Source: Arthrobacter oryzae
GTDB lineage: Bacteria > Actinomycetota > Actinomycetes > Actinomycetales > Micrococcaceae
Direction: 5' to 3'
NCBI RefSeq assembly: GCF_030718995.1
Contig: NZ_CP132204.1
Coordinates: 186,001 to 250,000 of the forward strand
DNA: 64,000 nucleotides
The notes under the pieces are model-generated. The model did not search any database. It saw only the letters and a list, made by a program, of their open reading frames with translations, and was not told the origin of the DNA. This document shows, in pieces, positions 26,910 to 36,122 of the stretch (position 1 is its first letter; the number at the start of each line of letters is the position of its first letter). The position numbers were made by a program, and so were the translations under genes.

Positions 26910-28595
26910 CTACTTGGCGGTGATGGCCCAGTACTGCAGAACACCGTTCCAGCCAGCATCTACGTTGCTGACGTTCTGGCTCCAGACGGCCTGGCGTGCG
27001 GAGTACCACAGCGGCAGGTTCGGGAGTTCCTCGAAGAGGATTTCCTGGGCCTCGGTGAACTTCTTGTTGGCGTCGTCCGTGGACTTGGCGCCGAGGCCTT
27101 CGGTGAGGAGCTTGTCGAACTCGGGGTTCGTGTAGCCCTCATAGTTGGCGCTGGCGTCGGTCTTCAGGAGCGGGCCGAGGAAGTTGTACAGCGACGGGTA
27201 ATCTGCCTGCCAGCCGGCGCGGGTCAGGCCGGGAAGGCCCTTGGCGGTACGCAGCTTCAGGATTTCAGCGAACTTGGCGAACGGCTGGCCTTCGGCCTTG
27301 ATTCCCAGGTTGTTCTTGAAGTTGTTGGCAACGGCGTCGATCCATTCCTTGTTGCCGCCGTCGGTGTTGTAGGCAAGCTGCAGGGTCTTGTCCGCCGGCC
27401 ACGGGCTGATGGCGTCGGCCTGCGTCCACAGTTCCTTCGCCTTGGCGGCGTCGAACTTCAGGACCTCGGAGCCGGCAACATTCTCGTTGTAGCCGTCAAC
27501 GGCCGGGGAGGTGAAGTCCTTGGCCGGGATGCGGGTGCCGGAGAAGATGACCTTGGTGATCTCTTCGCGGTTGATGGCCATGGACAGCGCCTGGCGGCGG
27601 AGCTTGCCCGCTTCGCCCTGGAACTCAGGGAGGTAACCCGGAATGTTCAGGGTGGAGTTGCCCGCGTACGGCTTGTTGAGGTGGTTCTCAGGGAAGTCCG
27701 TGGTGTAGGTCTTCAGGGCGTCGGTCGGCAGGACGTCGGTAACGTCGAGGTTGTTGCCCTGGATGTCCGTGTAGGCCGGAGCCGGGTCGGTGTAGAACTT
27801 GAAGGTCACGCCGCCGTTCTTGGCAGCACGCGCACCCTGGTAATCAGCGTTCTTGACCAGTTCGATCTGGCTGTCGTGCTGCCAGGCGCCTTCCTTGGCC
27901 ATCTTGTACGGGCCGTTGCCAACCGGGTTCTCGCCGAACTTCTTCGGGTCCTTGATGGCATCTGCCGGCAGCGGCATGAAGGCGGAATAGCCGAGGCGCA
28001 GCGGCCAGTCAGCTTCCGGCTGGGTCAGCTTGACCGTGATGGTTGAATCGTCCTTCAGGGCAAGGCCGGAGAGGGTTTCCGCGGTGGGGGCCGGGACGTC
28101 GGTGTCCTTGCCGTCCGCGTCCTTCTCCGTCTTGGTGGCGCTGACTGCGTCGTAGCCTTCGATGGATTCGAAGAAGCTGCTGTTGCTCTGGGCATTGGTG
28201 CTCAGGGCGGCAAAGTTCCAGGCGTCAACAAAGCTCTTGGCGGTGACTTCCTCGCCGTTGGTGAACTTGCTGCCGGACTTGACCTTGATGGTGTAGTTCT
28301 GGCCGTCCGGGGACTCGATGGACTCGGCCAGCGCGTTGACTGACTTGCCGCTGGGGTCGTAGCTCCGCAGGCCCTCGAACAGAAGCTCGACGACGCGGCC
28401 ACCATAGACTTCGCCGGTATCGGCGGGCATCAGGGGCTTCTGCGGTTCATTGCTGTACGCAGTGATGACCTTGTTGGGGTCGCCGGCAGCCTGGCTGGCA
28501 CCGTCCGCGGCGCCGCCTCCGGCGCCGCATCCGGTCAGGGCAAGGGCCGCGATGGCCACCATGCCCAGTGCTTTGGAAGTGCGCGAAAAACGCAT
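26910..28595 (-). CDS. Peptide-binding lipoprotein (SBP family 5, system B)
   Basis: A 561-residue extracellular solute-binding protein. The signal peptide MRFSRTSKALGMVAIAALA leads to the lipobox LTGC, with acylated Cys23. The mature domain has the family 5 signs: a start like ITAYSNEPQKPLMPADT, then SFVDAWNFAA and MAINREEITKVIF. It captures peptides for the two permeases downstream. The ATG at 28595 has a strong GGAGGCGG ribosome site, and 18 bases around the start are identical to those of the system A paralogue. The 239-base upstream gap holds an inverted repeat GAGTAGCGTA/TACGCTACTC (28692-28701, 28831-28840). Confidence 0.9.
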   Translation of the reverse strand: MRFSRTSKALGMVAIAALALTGCGAGGGAADGASQAAGDPNKVITAYSNEPQKPLMPADTGEVYGGRVVELLFEGLRSYDPSGKSVNALAESIESPDGQNYTIKVKSGSKFTNGEEVTAKSFVDAWNFAALSTNAQSNSSFFESIEGYDAVSATKTEKDADGKDTDVPAPTAETLSGLALKDDSTITVKLTQPEADWPLRLGYSAFMPLPADAIKDPKKFGENPVGNGPYKMAKEGAWQHDSQIELVKNADYQGARAAKNGGVTFKFYTDPAPAYTDIQGNNLDVTDVLPTDALKTYTTDFPENHLNKPYAGNSTLNIPGYLPEFQGEAGKLRRQALSMAINREEITKVIFSGTRIPAKDFTSPAVDGYNENVAGSEVLKFDAAKAKELWTQADAISPWPADKTLQLAYNTDGGNKEWIDAVANNFKNNLGIKAEGQPFAKFAEILKLRTAKGLPGLTRAGWQADYPSLYNFLGPLLKTDASANYEGYTNPEFDKLLTEGLGAKSTDDANKKFTEAQEILFEELPNLPLWYSARQAVWSQNVSNVDAGWNGVLQYWAITAK

Positions 28596-28834
28596 TCCGC
28601 CTCCTATGAGTTGTGGGAGTTGAGAAGGGAAAGTCTTGTGCTTCCCCGCAGGCCGGGCACAGAGGTGTACTGTGACGTGGCATACATAAGTGAGTAGCGT
28701 AACCGCAAATTGTCCAGATGTTGGAACTCTGTTGCCAAACTGTAACTCGGTCACGATTTGACCACTAACGTCAACACCGGAGTATTTCAAGTCACAGGTT
28801 ACTCAGTGGTAGCCTACACCTGATGTGACGTACG

Positions 28835-30673
28835 CTACTCCACTCCGCTCGCCAGCAACTGCGCCCGCAACTCCCTCCGCTCACGCTGTTTTTCGGGGTC
28901 CGGAAGGGGCACCGCGGCAAGAAGGCGCTGTGTGTAGGGTTCCTGCGGATTGCGCAGGATCTGGTCCCGGGTGCCCTGCTCAACGATCCTGCCCCGCTGC
29001 ATCACGCAGATGTGGTCGGCCAGCACGTCGACCACTGCCAGGTCATGGGTCACGAAGAGGCAGGCGAACCCGAGTTCTTTCTGGAGGTTCTGGAACAGTT
29101 CAAGCACCTTGGCCTGGACCGACACGTCCAGTGCCGATGTCGGTTCGTCGGCCACCATGAGCTTGGGTTTGAGCGACAGCGCCCGCGCGATGCCGACGCG
29201 CTGCTTCTGCCCGCCGGACAACTCATGCGGATAACGGTTCCGGTAGCTCCGGGGCAGCTCGACCTGGTCCAGGAGGGCCTCGATACGCTTCTGCAGGGCG
29301 CTTCCCTTGGCCTCCCCGGCGAGGAACATGGGTTCGCCGATGCTCTCGCCGATCGGAAGGCGCGGATTCAGCGACGACGACGGGTCCTGGAACACCATGC
29401 CGATGTGGCGGCGGACGTGGTGCAGCTGTTTGCCGTTTCTCCTGGCGCCGGAAATGTCCTGGCCAACGACCCGCATCGTGCCGCCAGCGACAGGAAGCAG
29501 GCCCACGGCCGCACGGCCAATGGTGGTCTTGCCCGAGCCGGATTCGCCGACCAGCCCAACCACCTGCCCCGGATAGATCACGAGGTTTGCCCCCTCCACG
29601 GCCCTGAAGGCAGGCACACGGCCCTGTTTGGGATACTCAATGGCTACATCGGTAAGTTCAAGAACGGGTTCACCCTGGGGCTGTTCTGCGGCCGCCGCAG
29701 CAGCAAGCGCCGCAGCGTTGTCCCGCTCGCGGCGGACCAGTTCCTCCGGATCCACCGATTCCAGTTCGGCGTGGGTGGCGGCGGCCAGGGCGGCGGTGAC
29801 GTCCACCTCCTGCCCTTCCTCCGCACTGCCCTGGCCGAGGTGCGGCACTGCCGCCAGCAGTGCCTGCGTGTATTCGTGCCGGGGGTTGCGGAAGACCTGC
29901 TCCGCCGTTCCGGTTTCCACGATTAGCCCCTGCCGCATGACAGCGATCCGGTCTGCAAGGTCCGCCACCACACCCATGTCATGGGTGATGAGCACAATGG
30001 CGCTGTCCAGCTTGTTCCGCAGGTTGCGCATGAGGTCCAGAATCTCGGCCTGGACCGTCACGTCCAGGGCTGTGGTGGGCTCGTCGGCAATCAGCAGTTT
30101 GGGGTCGCAGGACAGCGACTGCGCAATCATCGCCCTTTGACGCTGGCCGCCGGACAACTGGTGCGGATAGGACTTGAATGCTTTCTCGGGGTCCGGGAGT
30201 TCCACCAGTTCCAGCATCCGCAGGGCGCGTTCCTTGGCCTGGTCCGGCGAGACTTCGTTGTGCAGCCGCACCGTCTCCACGATCTGTGCCCCGACCGTGT
30301 ACACAGGGTTCAGTGCCGTCATGGGTTCCTGGAAGATCACGGCCACGTCCTTGCCGCGCACCGCCCGGATGTTGGCCGGACTGGCTCCGAGGAGCTCTTT
30401 CCCGGAAAGGCGGACGCTGCCGGACACCCGGCTGTTGCTGGGCAGGAGGCCCAGCAGCGCCATGGAACTGGCGCTCTTGCCGGATCCGGACTCCCCCACG
30501 ATGGCCAGGACTTCACCTGCCCTGACTTCGTAATTCAGGCCGATGGCCGCGGGCACCCACTTCTTGTCCACGCCGAAGTCGACGCTGAGGTCGCGGACCT
30601 CCAGGACAACTGCTCCCTTGGCCGGATCCTGCGCCGGGGCACTGTCCTGGTTCGGGGTGATGTTGTCAGTCAT
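28835..30673 (-). CDS. Peptide ABC transporter ATPase, fused DppD-DppF type (system A)
   Basis: A 612-residue double ABC protein. Walker A appears twice (GESGSGKSA in the first half, GESGSGKTT in the second). Both halves have LSGGQRQR-class signatures (the second reads LSGGQKQR), Walker B LLIADEPTTALD and [12 protein letters not shown], and H-loops. The first Walker A ends in Ala in place of Ser/Thr, which departs from consensus at a Mg/phosphate-contacting position and could weaken that site. It is separated from the system A permeases by an antisense PH-domain gene, so it needs its own promoter or read-through. Confidence 0.88.
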   Translation of the reverse strand: MTDNITPNQDSAPAQDPAKGAVVLEVRDLSVDFGVDKKWVPAAIGLNYEVRAGEVLAIVGESGSGKSASSMALLGLLPSNSRVSGSVRLSGKELLGASPANIRAVRGKDVAVIFQEPMTALNPVYTVGAQIVETVRLHNEVSPDQAKERALRMLELVELPDPEKAFKSYPHQLSGGQRQRAMIAQSLSCDPKLLIADEPTTALDVTVQAEILDLMRNLRNKLDSAIVLITHDMGVVADLADRIAVMRQGLIVETGTAEQVFRNPRHEYTQALLAAVPHLGQGSAEEGQEVDVTAALAAATHAELESVDPEELVRRERDNAAALAAAAAAEQPQGEPVLELTDVAIEYPKQGRVPAFRAVEGANLVIYPGQVVGLVGESGSGKTTIGRAAVGLLPVAGGTMRVVGQDISGARRNGKQLHHVRRHIGMVFQDPSSSLNPRLPIGESIGEPMFLAGEAKGSALQKRIEALLDQVELPRSYRNRYPHELSGGQKQRVGIARALSLKPKLMVADEPTSALDVSVQAKVLELFQNLQKELGFACLFVTHDLAVVDVLADHICVMQRGRIVEQGTRDQILRNPQEPYTQRLLAAVPLPDPEKQRERRELRAQLLASGVE

Positions 30674-30750
30674 GACGGGTTCCCTTCCGCCCGGGCCGCG
30701 GCTGCACGGGAGATTAGTGCTGCGGCCCGGAATCCTGAATTATTAGGGGC

Positions 30751-31380
30751 ATGAGCAGTGTGCCGCACGCCGGAAATGTTGAAGTCTTCAAAGCCAGCAC
30801 GAACAAGTGGTTCGCCTGGCTTTCCTGGCTCGTCGCAGCCCTTGGCCTGGTGGTCACTGCGGCGGCCGGCGGGCCGGCCGCCTTGGTGGGTGCGGGCCCG
30901 CTGCTGCTGATCGGTTTTCTCGGCTGGCTGCTCTTCTGGATGCCTTCCGTGGTGGTCCACGACGGCGGCATCACCTTGGAGAATCCGTTCCGGTCCGTTG
31001 ACGTGCCGTGGGCGGCCCTGGTTAATGTTGATACCCGGTACGCCCTGACCCTCGTTACTCCGGCCAGGAACTATGTCTCCTGGGCTGCACCGGCGCCGGG
31101 AATCTGGGGCGGCCGGAACGCCCGCCCTGAGGACCTCAAGGGCCTGCCCTCCGCAACGTATGGACCGGGGAAGTCCGTTCGCCCGGGTGACCTGAAGACC
31201 ACCGACTCCGGCCAGGCCGCCCGGCTGGTCCGCGGGCGCTGGGAGGCATTGGTCGAAGCGGGTGCCGTGGACGCCGGCAACGCTGAAACAACGGCTGTTA
31301 GGGTGACATTCCGGTGGACGGCACTGGCCGCCACCGCCGTCCTCCTGGCGGCCAGCTACTGGGGTGTCGCAGTTCCCTAG
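30751..31380 (+). CDS. PH-domain membrane protein
   Basis: A 209-residue protein with two N-terminal membrane segments (about 19-39 and 44-64), separated by a short hydrophobic loop, and a third at about 188-206. Between them is a bacterial PH-like domain (PSVVVHDGGITLENPFRSV, then DVPWAALVNVDTRYALTLV), as in the actinobacterial 'low molecular weight antigen 6'/bPH_6 group. Members are membrane proteins of unknown function. It lies antisense to, and between, the permease and ATPase genes of peptide system A, with 24 and 77 bases either side. A role in that transport is not implied. Confidence 0.8.
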   Translation: MSSVPHAGNVEVFKASTNKWFAWLSWLVAALGLVVTAAAGGPAALVGAGPLLLIGFLGWLLFWMPSVVVHDGGITLENPFRSVDVPWAALVNVDTRYALTLVTPARNYVSWAAPAPGIWGGRNARPEDLKGLPSATYGPGKSVRPGDLKTTDSGQAARLVRGRWEALVEAGAVDAGNAETTAVRVTFRWTALAATAVLLAASYWGVAVP

Positions 31381-31404
31381 GGCCGATGCCTGATAAGAGC
31401 GCAT

Positions 31405-32505
31405 TCAGTCGCCTGCGGGCTCGTCGGCTGCGGCAGTCGGAATCCTGCCCGGTTCGCCGGACTTCCGGGTCTCCTTGGCCTTCTTGGCGTTGAACTTCTT
31501 CTGCCTCGGATCGAAGGCATCCCGCAATCCGTCGCCAATGAAGTTGATGCTGAGGCAGATCAGGACAATGAAGAGGCCCGGGAACCAGAACAACCAGGGC
31601 CGGGTGGCGAATGCTTCCTGGTTTTGTGAAATGAGCAGGCCCAGGGAAGTGTCCGGGGATTTTACGCCGACGCCCAGATAGCTCAGGGCCGTCTCCAGGA
31701 GGATCGCGGCGGACATGGTCAGGGTCACGTTGACGATCAGCACGCCGATGGCGTTGGGCAGGATGTGCTTGAAAATGATCCGTGAATTGCTGGCGCCCGA
31801 GATGCGTGCCGCATCAACGAACTCCCGCTCACGCAGGGTGAGGAACTCTCCGCGCATCAGCCGGGCGAGGCCGACCCAACTGACGAGGCCCAGGAAGATT
31901 CCGAGGATCAAAATGCCGTTGCTGGCCGCGAAGCCCGAAAACCAGCCTCCCTGGTCCCGGCGGTTGACGCTCTGGGCCACGACGGCGGCGAGCAGCAGTA
32001 CAGGGATGATGATGATGACGTCGGTGATCCGCATCAGGATGGCTTCCACCCAGCCGCGGAAGTATCCGGACAGTCCGCCCACTACAGTGCCCAGCAGGCC
32101 CGCGATGGTGCCGATCAGGAGCATGATGGTGATGGACTGCTGGGCTCCGCGCATGGTCATGGCGAAAAGGTCGCGCCCGATCCGGTCCTGCCCGAACGGG
32201 TGCTCACCCCAGGCCGGCGGCAACAGCGATGCGGTTGGAACGCCGTCGTTGACAAGCGGTGAGACGTCCAGATGGTCGTATTTCCACCAGCCCGGGATCC
32301 CTGCCCAGCCCACGGAGGTGAAGGCCATCAGGAAGATGACGGCGAAAATGAACAGGCCGGCGATGGCTCCGCTATGTCCGAGGAACCGCTTACGGACAAT
32401 CTGCCCCTGGCTCAGTCCTTTCGCATCGGGCTCGAGGGGTGCGCCCGGGGGCCTGGGGTGCGAGTGTTCGGCGAGGAATTCTTCCTGCTGGGTGGGCTGG
32501 CTCAT
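31405..32505 (-). CDS. Peptide ABC transporter permease, DppC type (system A)
   Basis: A 366-residue OppC/DppC-type permease, longer than usual because of a Pro-rich N-terminal tail (EHSHPRPPGAPLEPDAK) and a charged C-terminal tail (KKFNAKKAKETRKSGEPGR). Six membrane segments are visible and the EAA loop reads FVDAARISGASNSRI. It overlaps the DppB-type gene by ATGA. It forms the import channel with that permease. Confidence 0.9.
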   Translation of the reverse strand: MSQPTQQEEFLAEHSHPRPPGAPLEPDAKGLSQGQIVRKRFLGHSGAIAGLFIFAVIFLMAFTSVGWAGIPGWWKYDHLDVSPLVNDGVPTASLLPPAWGEHPFGQDRIGRDLFAMTMRGAQQSITIMLLIGTIAGLLGTVVGGLSGYFRGWVEAILMRITDVIIIIPVLLLAAVVAQSVNRRDQGGWFSGFAASNGILILGIFLGLVSWVGLARLMRGEFLTLREREFVDAARISGASNSRIIFKHILPNAIGVLIVNVTLTMSAAILLETALSYLGVGVKSPDTSLGLLISQNQEAFATRPWLFWFPGLFIVLICLSINFIGDGLRDAFDPRQKKFNAKKAKETRKSGEPGRIPTAAADEPAGD

Positions 32506-34043
32506 GCCTTAATCCTTACGCGGGGATCGAGTGCGGAATACGCAAGGTCTGCTATCAGGTTGAACACCATCGCGGTGACCGCCACGCAGACGAAGACGCC
32601 CATGACGGGATTCGGGTCGGTGTGCATGATGCCGTCCAGGAACAGGAACCCCATGCCGCGCACGGAGAACACCGTCTCCGTGATGACGGCCCCGCCGATG
32701 AGCGCCCCGATATCAAAGGCCACGATCGTTGCAATCGGAATCAGCGCGTTGCGGAAAGCGTGGCCCATCACCACGGACCGTTCGGAAAGACCCTTGGCAC
32801 GGGCTGTCCTGATGTAATCCATGTTCATGATTTCCAGCATGGAGGACCTGGTGAACCGCGTGTAGCTGGCCAGCGAAACAAGGATGAGGGCCATGGTGGG
32901 CAGTATCAGGTGTGTAAAGGTGTCCAGGGTCAGGATCCAGAAGTCGCCCTGGATGTTGGGGGTGCCTGCCCCGATGGTGGCGATCGGCCTGCCGCGCACC
33001 CTACTGTTGCTGAAGTAGCTGGGCCAGGCCTGCATAAAGCGGTCCATCAGGATAAGTCCGCCCACCAGGAACGCGGTAATTCCGGCAGCCCGCATCGACT
33101 GGCCCCGGTCGTAGCCTCCCATCAGGTAGCCCGTTCCAACGCCCACGCCGATTGTCGCGACGGCCAGGAGCACGATCATGAGCGCTGTCGCCTGGTTCAG
33201 GAGCGGCTGGACGGCGAAGTACGCAACCAATCCGATCCCCACCACGATGAGCGATGCCTGTAGCGCCTTCCTATTCTTCAGCCCGGCCACCAAAAGCGTC
33301 ACGGCGAACGCGAGGCCCACACCGGCAATCGCAATGACCACCGGACCAAGGCCGGGATTCCGGAACCATTGGACAACGGAGAAGTAGATCAGGATGAGGC
33401 TGACCGCGAGGAACACTATGCCGCCAGACACGAGCCGGCGGCGCGCCTCGCCGCCGACGGCTACGGCAACGATCAGGCCCGCGACGGCGCCAATGCCGAG
33501 TGCCACCGGCAGTGGAATTTCGGGATTGCGGAGGAAATCGTTGAACCCGATGGCTCCGTATTCCTTCAGCAGCACCGCGACCCAGAAGATGGGCAGGGAG
33601 AAAAACAGGAACGCCATGAAAGTCACGCCGTAGTCCAGCGCACTGTACTGCCGCAGTGCCGTGATGATGCCGAGGGCAATGCCGATAAGAATGGCCAGGA
33701 TCGTGGCCCCGGTGACGAGTGTGAGGGTCTGCACCAGCGCGAACCCCAGGGCTTCGGTAATCGGCTGGCCGGCGATGTTCTTGCCCAGGTCGCAGGAACC
33801 ACCGAAGGGAACCAGGCACCTGGCTGCTCCGCCAAGCCACTTGAAGTACCGGAGCGGTGCCGGGGTATCCAGGTCAAGGAGCTGGCTGCGTGAGTCCATC
33901 AGCTGTTGTTTGTTCGGGGCGCTGCTGGCGCGGAACTCCTCCAGTGGATCCCCTGACGACGCTGTCAGGAGGTACACGAGGAATGATGCCCCGAGAAGTA
34001 TGAGTGCGGCCGTAATCAGCCGCCGGACGATGTACGTCACCAT
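32502..34043 (-). CDS. Peptide ABC transporter permease, DppB type with membrane insertion (system A)
   Basis: A 513-residue permease. The ends match DppB/OppB: the N-terminal TM1, residues 100-168 with TM2-TM3, and 378-513 with RFTRSSMLEIMNMDYIRTAR and ARAKGLSERSVVMGH. Residues about 172-340 are extra and hydrophobic, with about six predicted helices (near 178-198, 207-224, 233-254, 264-282, 284-306 and 318-334). Normal members are about 310-330 residues, like the system B copy. The frame is open and no frameshift is seen, so this looks like a true insertion domain. Confidence 0.88.
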   Translation of the reverse strand: MVTYIVRRLITAALILLGASFLVYLLTASSGDPLEEFRASSAPNKQQLMDSRSQLLDLDTPAPLRYFKWLGGAARCLVPFGGSCDLGKNIAGQPITEALGFALVQTLTLVTGATILAILIGIALGIITALRQYSALDYGVTFMAFLFFSLPIFWVAVLLKEYGAIGFNDFLRNPEIPLPVALGIGAVAGLIVAVAVGGEARRRLVSGGIVFLAVSLILIYFSVVQWFRNPGLGPVVIAIAGVGLAFAVTLLVAGLKNRKALQASLIVVGIGLVAYFAVQPLLNQATALMIVLLAVATIGVGVGTGYLMGGYDRGQSMRAAGITAFLVGGLILMDRFMQAWPSYFSNSRVRGRPIATIGAGTPNIQGDFWILTLDTFTHLILPTMALILVSLASYTRFTRSSMLEIMNMDYIRTARAKGLSERSVVMGHAFRNALIPIATIVAFDIGALIGGAVITETVFSVRGMGFLFLDGIMHTDPNPVMGVFVCVAVTAMVFNLIADLAYSALDPRVRIKA

Positions 34044-34150
34044 GGTGGGAAGCCTCTATATCCGGGCCGGGATCTCACCGGGCCCATCGCAGAATCAGTC
34101 CGGCTTCCCGCATGAGGTGGGCGGAAAACCGGCAGAATGCCGGTGGTGCC

Positions 34151-34196
34151 GGAGAAGGCGCCGGGACGTTGATGCATGTGTCCCGGCGCCTTCTCC
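34151..34196 (-). promoter_or_regulatory. Intercistronic hairpin, binding protein/permease (system A)
   Basis: A perfect 16-bp stem (GGAGAAGGCGCCGGGA with its complement) and a 14-base loop lie 26 bases after the binding-protein stop codon and 107 bases before the permease start. It is a candidate partial terminator or mRNA stabiliser. Confidence 0.75.
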
Positions 34197-34221
34197 TGCT
34201 GTTCACTCGCTGAGCGGGGCT

Positions 34222-36000
34222 TTACTTCTCAGCCCACTCCCAGAAGTTCCACCAGACACCGGTCTGGTTCGGCATGAACTTCACGCCCGTGATGCGGTCG
34301 CTGTAGGCGTCCACTCCTACGGACTGGAAGAGCGGAAGGCCGTAAGCGGACTCCCAGATCTTCTTGTCGATCTGCGTAATCAGCTCGTCCTGCTTGCTGC
34401 GGTCGGTGGTGACGATCAGCTCATCCATCAGCTTGTCGGCTTCCGGATCGCTGAACAGGTTGAAGTTGGAGCCGTTGCCGCTGCGGAAGATCTGCGGCAC
34501 GCCGGATACACCCACGCCCGGGTTGATCCAGCCGAAGATGGTGGCATCGTAGCTGCCGTCGCCCAGGGCCTTGCCCCAGTCGGAGGCACCCAGTCCGCCG
34601 TCAACGATCTTGAAGCCGGCCTTGGTGGCAGATTCGCGGATCAGGGAGAAGGCGTCAACGCGGTTGGGGTTGTCCTTGTTGTACATGATCCGGACCTCGG
34701 GAGTCTTGCCGGCAAGGAGTGCCTTGGCGCCGTCAATGTCCACATCCTGGTATGCCGAAGAACCGTTGTTCTTTGCGGATTCCTCATAGGCTGCTTGGGC
34801 CGGAACGAAGAGCTGCGAGTCGAGCGGCTTGGCTTCCGGATCGAGCTTCTTCACGATCTTGTCGACGATGTCCTTGCGCGGGACCGTCTTCATGAAAGCT
34901 TCGCGGACGCTCTTCTCGGCGAACGGACCCGAGTAGTTCAGGTCGATGTGGTCGTAGGAGAGCTGGTTGCCCTGTTCCACAGTGACGCCCTGGCTCTCAA
35001 GCGCCTTCAGCTGCTCGATGGTGTCTGCCGAGGCCTGCGGAGCGATGATGTCGGCTTCGCCGTTCTTCAGTGCCTGGACCTGCGCCGGGGCGGAACCGAT
35101 GTAGCGGACGGTGATCTCGTCCAGGCTCGCTTCCGGGCCCCAGTTGTAGTCCTTGTTGCGGACCATGGTCAGCGACTGGTCCTGGGTGATGCTCTTGACA
35201 ATGTAGGGGCCGTTGGACAGGTAAAGGCTGGGATCGGAAGGCAGGGTCTTCGTGTCGAAACCGGTGTTCCAAAGGTCAGCCATGGCCTTCAGCTTCTCGT
35301 CGGCGGGCTTCGGTGCCTTGGCATCGCCCTTCGGCTTTTCCTTCAGGTAGTCCACGAATGCCTTGGCGTCAGTGAGGCCGGCACCCTTGGCCAGGACATG
35401 CGCCGCAATGTCGATGCCCGGACCGCCGAGAACGGTTTCCCAGTCAGCGAACGGCTTGGAGTACTTGATGGTCATGGAGCGGTTGTCGTCACCGAGCTCG
35501 GGGAAGTCAGTGAGCTTGAGTCCGGTGGGGTCCCCGGCGTAGGAGAAGTACTGCGTACCCGTCTTCGCCTCCGAGTCGACGTCATCGTAGTACCCCGAGA
35601 ATGCTGCCCACTGCAGCAGGAGGTCAGCCGCCGTCACCGGAGTGCCGTCGGACCATTTCACGCCCTCATTGATGGTGTACTTCACCGTCAGCGGGTCATC
35701 GGAAGTCTTTTCCATCTTGCCGAACTTCTCGTTGCGCACAACGTTCAGCTGGTTGTCGATGTAGTAGAAACCCGAGTGGGTGGCATAGCTGATCTTCGAG
35801 TTGATGTCCGTGTTGCCATCGGCAGTATTCGGGTTGAACGTGTTGAACGCGTTCACCTCGACCACCGTGGCTGAACCACCCTGTTTGCCGGCAGTAGCGC
35901 TTGACGGGGTTGACCCGCCGCTGTTGCCGGCGCAGGCGCTGAGAGCTAGCGCGGCTGCAGCCGCGACGCCTACCGCTTTGGAAATACGACCTAAGCGCAT
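34222..36000 (-). CDS. Peptide-binding lipoprotein (SBP family 5, system A)
   Basis: A 592-residue extracellular binding protein. The signal peptide MRLGRISKAVGVAAAAALA leads to the lipobox LSAC. The mature part shows family 5 traits: NEGVKWSDGTPVTAADLLL, SNGPYIVKSITQDQSLTM and VREAFMKTVPRKDIVDKIV. It probably binds oligopeptides. The ribosome site and surrounding 18 bases match the system B lipoprotein exactly, and the signal peptides are similar, so the two operons are probably old duplicates. It heads the system A operon. Confidence 0.92.
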   Translation of the reverse strand: MRLGRISKAVGVAAAAALALSACAGNSGGSTPSSATAGKQGGSATVVEVNAFNTFNPNTADGNTDINSKISYATHSGFYYIDNQLNVVRNEKFGKMEKTSDDPLTVKYTINEGVKWSDGTPVTAADLLLQWAAFSGYYDDVDSEAKTGTQYFSYAGDPTGLKLTDFPELGDDNRSMTIKYSKPFADWETVLGGPGIDIAAHVLAKGAGLTDAKAFVDYLKEKPKGDAKAPKPADEKLKAMADLWNTGFDTKTLPSDPSLYLSNGPYIVKSITQDQSLTMVRNKDYNWGPEASLDEITVRYIGSAPAQVQALKNGEADIIAPQASADTIEQLKALESQGVTVEQGNQLSYDHIDLNYSGPFAEKSVREAFMKTVPRKDIVDKIVKKLDPEAKPLDSQLFVPAQAAYEESAKNNGSSAYQDVDIDGAKALLAGKTPEVRIMYNKDNPNRVDAFSLIRESATKAGFKIVDGGLGASDWGKALGDGSYDATIFGWINPGVGVSGVPQIFRSGNGSNFNLFSDPEADKLMDELIVTTDRSKQDELITQIDKKIWESAYGLPLFQSVGVDAYSDRITGVKFMPNQTGVWWNFWEWAEK

Positions 36001-36122
36001 TCCGCCTCCTATGTTTCTGTGGTGTTGAAAAGACCGCCGCTGTAGGCGCCGGCCAGACCGCCCATTCCCCCAGTGAGAATGTGGCTCGTCTCACATGAGC
36101 AGTAGCCTAGACCCGAAAAGTA

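Noticed and set aside
33661..35874. A 737-codon open frame antisense to the system A lipoprotein and permease
   Set aside because: Both sense genes are unmistakable. The antisense frame is open because of third-position GC bias and shows no family motif.
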